Shown here: positions 57,569-64,000 of the stretch, in pieces
Position numbering within the stretch: position 1 is the first letter of the stretch
How the letters are laid out: the number at the start of each line of letters is the position of its first letter
NCBI GenBank assembly: GCA_963555705.1
Contig: OY743187.1
Location: 8,632,133-8,696,132 of the forward strand
Reading direction: 5' to 3'
Origin: Ligustrum vulgare
Taxonomy: Eukaryota > Streptophyta > Magnoliopsida > Lamiales > Oleaceae
DNA length: 64,000 nucleotides
Notes under the pieces: generated by a model
The model's input: only the letters and a program-made list of their open reading frames with translations
Databases searched by the model: none
Told to the model about the DNA's origin: nothing
Program-made: the position numbers and the translations under genes

Positions 57569-58339
57569 ATTCAATGGAAGATAATTTGCATTGTTGCAAC
57601 CAACAATTTGTGAAAGATCAGTAATCAGATGCTTTACCATCCATTTTGATATAGAGGTGGACGGTGTCATAGTTTTATTCTTAATGTATATTGTATGAGT
57701 GATTCACTCTGGTGTAAATTATGAATAAAATTTGATGAAAGTCTGCTGCTAGCTTGACGATTAGTGTTCAATTTAGGCTTTGTTTGACAAATACATGTAT
57801 ATAAATATTGTTTATAAATAGCGATATTAGTTAATCTATTTTTTTTTTTAAAAGTCAAAAATGACGGGTGGGGATCAATTGGAATTGTTGACTTTTCAAA
57901 AAAATTGTTTAAAGAAATGTTGTCCCGTGTCAATTATAAACAAAAGTTCTGATCCCCACCTGATGACGTGTGGGTTACATCCAGGTGGAGGCTCCCTGTT
58001 AACTCTTTTGTTTTAGTTTTTAAATTTTTTTTTTTTCTCAATTGAAAGTGTCACCTAATTCTAAAGTGACCGTTGCCACCGTTGGCAATGGTTATTTATT
58101 TATTTTTGGGAAATAACCATAAATAGATTCAACAACAATAATAGTTTGTAAAATAGACTTTGAAATCATAATATTTGAAAAATGATCTTTGACTATTCAA
58201 ACAACCATAAATACTCTCATAGATTTTCAATATAGGCCATTCAAGTATAGAAAAACTTCATTTAAGTCCTTAGATAATTTTGTTTATACAATTTTAGTTG
58301 ATTATACGATTTTTGTTCACTCATAGTTGCACTCCCTCA
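57569..58339. other. 3' end of HBS1/SKI7 and spacer
   Basis: AATAAA at 57724-57729 is a likely poly(A) signal for the GTPase gene. The rest shows no gene. A short inverted pair GTGGGGATCA (about 57869) / TGATCCCCAC (about 57950) brackets about 80 bases. Confidence 0.5.
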
Positions 58340-58356
58340 ATTGGGATCAGAGCCAT

Positions 58357-59014
58357 ATGGCAGATCGAAAAGATAAATATTATATGACAAAAAATAAAAA
58401 TGAATATATAATATATGCATCAAGATTTATAATTATGCATACATTAATACTACCCGATAATTATAAAATAGAAATCTTGAAAACTTTAAAAGATTTAAAT
58501 AAAGATGTAAGAAGAGAAATATATGATCTAATAAATTTCGATATAATAAAAGAAGATTTTATCATAAACGAAATATTATATTTAATCCACAAAGATATAC
58601 TAGAAGAGTTATATAAAGATTATAGAAATTTATTATCATAGAGCGGATTCTCAATTAATTAGATATCTAGACATAGAAACAAATGAAAAATTAGATTTCA
58701 TAGTAGAACAAAGAAGAAATTTAATGGACCAAATAAGAGAAGAAAGAAATATAAAACGACAAGAAAAATTAAGATTAAAAGTATTGGAGAAAAAGAGAGA
58801 ATATTTTGATAAAATTTTAAAACAATTACCAAAAATTCAAACGATTTTAGAAGGCAAAGAAAAAACTAAAAAAGAAAAATATGATAAAATAAACACATTG
58901 GAAGACTATCTAAAATATTATAGAATATATCATAGAAAATTAATAATTGGATCAATAGAAGAATATTGTGAATATCAAATAATGAATTATAAAGAAGCAA
59001 AATATAAAACATAA
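58357..59014 (+). pseudogene. Caulimovirid 5' frames, broken
   Basis: Two consecutive Lys/Ile/Glu-rich frames (58357-58641 and about 58645-59014) lie in different registers with a stop between. Their content is helical and highly charged. I cannot match them to coat or movement protein by eye. A further start at 59053 is cut off by the MITE at 59105. Confidence 0.5.
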
Positions 59015-59104
59015 CTTATTCTAGAAATCGAACATATTAAAGGAAGAAATTAATGACAGAATTTCCAGAAATAAAATTTGAAAAACAAATAATAGAAAAT
59101 ATAA

Positions 59105-59543
59105 GGGGCCGTTCTCTTTGTGTTTCGATTTTGGATTTTGAGTTTTGGATTTTGTTTTGAATTTTGGATTTTGGTTGCTTGTTTTGGGATTGCTGAAAAC
59201 ATGTTCTCTTTGTGATTTTGGAAAACTGTTTTCAAAAATAGAAAACTGAAAAATGCGTTTACTTTGTAATTTTTTGATATTTTATATATAAAAAATGGTT
59301 GATTTGTTGAATTACATTAATTTTAATGTTAATAAATCAATTAGTTCTCTATGTCAATAAATTCATCATTAATATTGTTTCAGCTAAACAAAAATTTAAC
59401 CTCATACAAACAAAATCTTAACATGGATCTATATATAATGGCAAAATAACATAAGAATTTCAAGTGAAGGAAGTGTCTTACTTTTACAATAATAATAATA
59501 ATAATAAATAAATAAATAATTTACAAAAAAAAAAATCTTAAAA

Positions 59544-59615
<72 letters not shown>

Positions 59616-60287
59616 GTCAAAATAATATAAGAACTTCAAGTGAATGAAGTGTCTCACTTTTACAAAAAAAAAAAAAAAAAAAAAAAAATTAGCATGGATC
59701 CATATATATAATGACAAAATAACATAAGAATTTCAAGTGAAGGAAGTGTCTCACCTTTACAAAAATAAATAAATAAATAAAATAATTTACAAAAAAACAA
59801 TCTTAACATGGATCTATATATAATGACAAAATAATATAAGAATTTCAAGTGAAGGAAATGTCTCACATTTAAAAATAATAATAAAAAAAATCTTAACATG
59901 GATCTATATATAATGACAAAATAATATAAGAATTTCAAGTGAAGGAAGTGTCTCACATTTAATAATAATAATAATAAAAAAAAAAAAAATTACCAAAAAA
60001 ATAAAAAATCTTAACATGAATCTATATATATAATGACAAAATAATATAAGAAGGAAGTGTATCACATTTACTCAAAAAAAAAAAAAAAAAAAAAAACGCG
60101 GCGTTTTGGACTTTTTAACACAAAATATCCAAAACGCAATAAACTCGTTTTGCGTTTCTTTTGTATTTTTTTTTTTTTTTGTGTTTTGGAAAACGCATTT
60201 CTGAAAATGGGTAAAGTGAACGCGTTTTCGATATTTCCAAAAATCGAAAACTCAAAACGGGCTCAAAACAGCAAAGAGAACGGGGCC
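59105..60287. mobile_element. Harbinger-like MITE, copy 2, inserted in the endogenous virus
   Basis: It is flanked by TAA (59102-59104 and 60288-60290). Ends are GGGGCCGTTCTCTTTG and, on the other strand, GGCCCCGTTCTCTTTG, nearly perfect inverted repeats. Inside, from about 59400 to 60066, are roughly seven tandem units around CTTAACATGGATCTATATAT...TTCAAGTGAAGGAAGTGTCTCAC. They are separated by A-runs and one long AT run. It is the same family as 30474-31242, in opposite orientation and with more internal units. No transposase frame. Confidence 0.88.
59547..59613. repeat. (AT)n microsatellite inside the MITE
   Basis: An uninterrupted AT run of about 67 bases, placed where another unit of the MITE has a short TATATA. 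Confidence 0.97.
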
Positions 60288-60290
60288 TAA

Positions 60291-60722
60291 GACTTCCAGT
60301 TGGATCTTATCAAATAAAATGAGCTAATACAACTATATTTCAACCATTAAACTTATTGGGAGAATCTGCTGGATTTCTTAACATGCAATTAAATTGGATA
60401 AGTGCATTTTTATGGCAAATATATAAAAACATAAATTTACTAGATAAATTAGCTATCGAAGAATTACAACAATTAAATATATAGGACATGAATATCAAAG
60501 AAAAATTACAAAATATTCAAAATAAAAATATCAATAAAAGTATCAATAAAAATATGAGGAATAAATCTCCTAGTACCATGTCATGTAGATAGTAGTATGG
60601 TAAATCCCCATGTATTATTAGGAATAAGCTTTTTAGATGGACTAGAAGATTATAGTATAAAACGTGAAGGATTATATATAACTCATAATGGTCAAACTAT
60701 ACTATGCAGAAAAGTTGAATAA
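60291..60722 (+). pseudogene. Caulimovirid segment between the MITE and the protease frame
   Basis: Broken frames continue the viral sequence after the MITE. One open stretch near 60575-60720 includes VLLGISFLDGLEDY and ends in TAA, immediately followed by the protease ATG. A full movement protein cannot be read, so part is probably deleted or too decayed. Confidence 0.45.
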
Positions 60723-61256
60723 ATGAATAATCAAATAAGTTTTCCATTAGCCGTTTATATACAAGTTACAATTGTTGAAACAAATATAACAACCTGTGCA
60801 TTAATTGACACGAGAAGTGATATAACAATATTCAAAAGTTTCTTAATAAAATTATGGAATACTAATGGAAAGATAAAAATTACATGAGTAACAGGAGAAA
60901 GTACTCATATAATTAATAGTGTTGATAAAATTGATATAGTACTTGTGAGTAAACAAATAGTTGTAAATAAAATATATAATTATAACAAATTAGAATGTGA
61001 TATATTACTAGGAAATGATTTTATACAACAATTTCAATATTATAAACAAAATAATTACATGATAATGTTACAAACACTTTGTGCACATTTACTAAAAATA
61101 CCAAAAGAATTTAGACCTTACAGAGTTCAGCCAACACAGTGTGGTGATAAATGGGAGAAAAAATCAATTACGCAAAATGAAATAAAAAATAAAAGAATAA
61201 TGTATAAAAAAAGTCTTAAAAACGAACATACAAACAAATATGGAAAAAATCATTGA
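60723..61256 (+). pseudogene. Caulimovirid aspartic protease frame with one stop
   Basis: The frame includes ALIDTRSDITIF, where retroviral-type proteases have Asp-Thr-Gly-Ser; the essential Gly is Arg here. LECDILLGNDFIQ further on fits the protease C-terminal half. A TGA near 60888 breaks the frame. The active-site change alone would inactivate the enzyme. Confidence 0.75.
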
Positions 61257-62630
61257 TCAACTAGAAAAAATTCGTGGAGAGAATCAATTATTATTTTGGA
61301 AACCACATCATTCAAAAGCTAAAAATAAAATTAACAGAAAATGTTATTATAAGAGTTAGACCAATGATGTATATCATACAAGATACACAAGAATTTAAAA
61401 CTCAGATAAAAGAATTACTTAACCAAAAATTAATCAGACCTAGTAATGGACCCCATAGTAGTACAGCTTTTATAGTCATGAAACATTCTGAACAAAAAAA
61501 AGGAAAAGCTAGAATGTGATAAATTATAAAGAATTAAACAAATATACTAAATTTGATGGATATTTTTTTCCAAATAAAGAGGTACTAATAAATCTTGCAA
61601 AAGGAAAGCAATATTATTCTAAATTGATTGCAAATCAGGATTTTGGCAAGTAAAAATGGAAGAAGATAGTATTCAATATACAACATTTAGTATACCCCAA
61701 GGTAAGTATGAATGGATGATTATGCCATTTGGTTTAAAAAATGCACTACAAATATATCAAAGAAGAATAAATAACATATTTAGAAAATTTAATGAATTCT
61801 TAATTGTCTATGTCGATGATATATTAATATGTTCTAATAATAGAGAAGAACATAGAAACCATTTAATTAAATTTATAAATGAATGCAAAAAAGAAGGAAT
61901 TGTTCTTTCAAAAAATAAAGCTATAATAGAAAAATAAGAAATTGATTATCTTGGATTATGAATAGATAAAAGGGGGATAAAATTACAAACACATATATCT
62001 AAGAAGATAGAAAGTTTTCCAGAAGAATTAGAATCAAAAGAACAAATACAAAATTTTTTAGGATGTTTAAATTATGCAGAAGGATTTATTGAAAATCTAT
62101 ATAAAAAAAGAGACATAAAATTCAAATTTTACTCAGGAAAATAAATACCAAATGATGGAGTGATGAAAACACCGAAATTTTCAAATCACTAAAAGAAAGA
62201 ATGTAAAAATTTGTCAAAATTAAGGTTACCAGATGAAAAAGATAATCTGATAGTTAATATTGATGCCTCGGATAAGTATTGGGCAGTAATATTAAAAACA
62301 GATCTTAATAAAATTTGTAGATACTCAAATTGAACGTTTAATCAAGCAGAAATAAATTATACTACTCATGAGAAAGAATTGTTAGCAATCATCAGAGGAA
62401 TAAAGAAGTTTTCATTGTTTTTATTATCTAAGAAATTCATTGTTGAAACTGATAATTCTCAAGCTACAGGTTTAGCAAAAAATAAATTACCACTAGAACC
62501 TCAATATAGAAGGCTCCATAGATGGCAAGCCTATTTGACATTTTATAATTTTGATATAGTTCATATTAAAGGTGTTAATAATTATCTTGCAGACTTTTTA
62601 AGCAGGAATATTGAATTTGCAGATGGATAA
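61257..62630 (+). pseudogene. Caulimovirid reverse transcriptase-RNase H, frameshifted
   Basis: The polymerase motif YVDD is at 61809-61820, preceded by MPFGLKNAL. RNase H landmarks are NIDASDKYWAVILK, HEKELLAIIRGIKKF, ETDNSQ and a RWQAYL...VNNYLADFLSR tail. Several stops and at least two frame changes separate these parts (near 61500-61650, 61937 and 62144-62380). In life this enzyme copies the pregenomic RNA into DNA. Confidence 0.88.
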
Positions 62631-63707
62631 TATCAAAAAATCCCTAATAGATGCCAAAAAGCGAATGAACTTCCTCATAGAGGAAGCTGAAGATATTAAG
62701 CTTGGAATTGAACGACTTGCAGAAACTCTCCAAAGAAGTTTCAAGCAATTAATAGAAATCTCAACATTTCATCACAATTATACTAAAGAATTGAGCGATA
62801 ACATAATTGAGATTGAATCTCAGTTTGAATCGTTAATTACCAAACAAGCTGATATCAAACAGGTTATATCAAAAATACAAACAGGTACATCTTCTGGAAG
62901 CAGTGGTGGACCAACAATTTAAAGAGATGAACCAAGTCCCAAAAAAGTTGTTATAAATGAAGCCAGTCCTCGAAAAATCACAATCAATGCCAAAGATGAA
63001 CATACAAGGGTAATCAGAATTCGTGCTGAAGAAGAAGATTGTTCCCCTTTTTTACCAAAAGAAAACGAATATAAAACTACTGTTGAAGTTATATATGAAC
63101 TTCAAGAATGTGATTGCTATTACATTTCTTCTGGAGACCATGTATTCCCACGATTGATCGTTACTCAGGGAGGAGATCCCGTCATGACAAAAATGACAGC
63201 TAATTATGGATTCTTGGATCTTATCTATCTAGGAAAAGATCTGAAAGAAATCAAAAAATTTGATGATTTACTAAAAGGAGAAATTTCAAAGTTTGCTCAA
63301 GGAATACCCATATATTTAAAATTTTATTCGATCAGTCCTGAAATTGATGGAATGATATATTATCCTACTGAGCATATTATCACTATTGGGTATGTTGCTC
63401 GAAATTTTCAAATTGAAGTTGGAAAAAATACCAAGCCAGTACCAAACATTACAAGATCATGGTTTAGATCCGAAGGGTGTTGAGAATTAAAGTTCTCTAC
63501 AACATTGCCAAAAACTTGTATGAGAAAAAATTCAAATGCATATTCCAGTACAATGGATGGACCCTACTCACTAATGTAGGAAAAGAAAAGTCAACAATCT
63601 TGCAAGAATACATCAATAAATTTGATACTCATCAAATCCATGGAAGCTTTGCCACTTTGCAAGAGGCGTGCATAGCCAGGAACTGCCCCACATGCCAAAG
63701 GAATTGA
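62623..63707 (+). pseudogene. Caulimovirid frame downstream of pol (transactivator position), broken
   Basis: Starts at an ATG overlapping the end of the RNase H frame by eight bases. It begins with a helical segment and Gly/Ser linker. It meets a stop at 62920-62922, remains open in the same frame to 63483, and then continues in another frame to 63707. In solendo- and cavemoviruses this position holds the inclusion-body/transactivator protein. I assign it by position and general character, not by a decisive motif. Confidence 0.55.
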
Positions 63708-63829
63708 TGGACAGGTGGAAGCCATTTGATGGATCTGCTTTACATGCCAACAGAATTGATGGACAAGTGGAAGCTGTTTAATAGATCTACTTTAATTCAA
63801 CAATGTAGAACAATGTAGGGGCCATGTCA

Positions 63830-64000
63830 AAACCAAAAAATGAAGGATAAGTGTCCCTATAATGTAAGGGTCATGTGATGTAATAAATAATTGAGGGACA
63901 GGTGTGTCCTTAGGTGAAAAAAACTGTGAAATTGTTAGGTCGATGATGTATGCAGTGATGTAATTGTGTCCAATATAGTATTATAAATAGAGGTCTCCGG
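63830..64000 (+). promoter_or_regulatory. Caulimovirid intergenic region with pregenomic RNA promoter
   Basis: About 290 bases after the last frame contain no coding sequence. TATAAATA at 63982-63989 follows GATGATGTATGCAGTGATGTAA, a layout like pararetroviral pregenomic promoters. Transcription would run off the right edge of the window. Confidence 0.6.

Larger units (their letters stand above)
58340..64000 (+). mobile_element. Endogenous caulimovirid (plant pararetrovirus) copy, decayed
   Basis: A very AT-rich block carries, in viral order, small 5' frames, an aspartic protease, reverse transcriptase with YVDD, RNase H, and a further frame after pol, then a promoter-like region at the window edge. 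A GGGATCAGAGCC near 58340 resembles a tRNA-iMet primer site with one or two changes. Adjacent frames overlap tightly in viral style (stop and start within a few bases at 60720 and 62623-62630). A separate frame after pol points to a solendovirus- or cavemovirus-like layout, but genus is not settled. Several stops and frameshifts and a MITE insertion show it cannot be replication-competent as it stands. It runs off the right edge, where another unit may follow. Confidence 0.88.

Overview
This window is nuclear DNA of a flowering plant, almost certainly a eudicot. It has split genes with GT-AG introns, a wax-ester-synthase-like gene, a full-length HBS1/SKI7-type GTPase gene, tRNA-iMet-primed LTR retrotransposons, MITEs and an endogenous pararetrovirus. 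An asterid is my guess, but the sequence does not settle the species. About two thirds of the window is transposon DNA, much of it nested.

Layout. 1-2.9 kb: AT-rich DNA with a complete short hAT element (8-bp target duplication). 2.9-5.9 kb: a five-exon WSD1-like acyltransferase gene, intact except for a 4-base insertion in exon 2. 7.6-18.4 kb: an LTR element of family X with a 9.1-kb chromovirus derivative (Y, two 3228-bp LTRs) inserted in its LTR. 18.4-26.9 kb: a diverged Y-like LTR (Y2) split by a 6-kb LTR retrotransposon that carries, antisense, an intact intronless LOG (cytokinin-activating) gene. 26.9-30.5 kb: a GC-rich minisatellite and unassigned AT-rich DNA. 30.5-31.2 kb: a Harbinger-like MITE. 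32.6-37.4 kb: a small minus-strand gene split near its start by a Copia gag remnant (W), itself interrupted by a small LTR element (W2). 37.9-44.1 kb: a Copia element (Z) with a large in-frame pol deletion, interrupted by a complete X element. 44-49.7 kb: decayed repeats, a Copia RNase H fragment and a satellite of about 100-bp units. 50.0-57.7 kb: the HBS1/SKI7 gene, 11 coding exons, 728 codons, open throughout. 58.3-64 kb: an endogenous caulimovirid, split by a second Harbinger-like MITE and ending in a viral-type promoter.

How the parts relate. The two clear host genes (WSD1-like acyltransferase, HBS1/SKI7) are unrelated in function. The HBS1/SKI7 gene joins the Dom34/Pelota no-go decay factor to a SKI7-type exosome-binding cassette exon, so one locus can probably serve two RNA-surveillance complexes. 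The retrotransposons form a readable insertion order: Y into X, the LOG carrier into Y2, X into Z, W2 into W.

The most unusual items are the LOG gene carried by an LTR retrotransposon, and the X family, whose LTRs carry an array of ACGGCCGT palindromes and which encodes one unrecognised protein with no pol. All domain and family calls come from reading the sequence; no database search was run.
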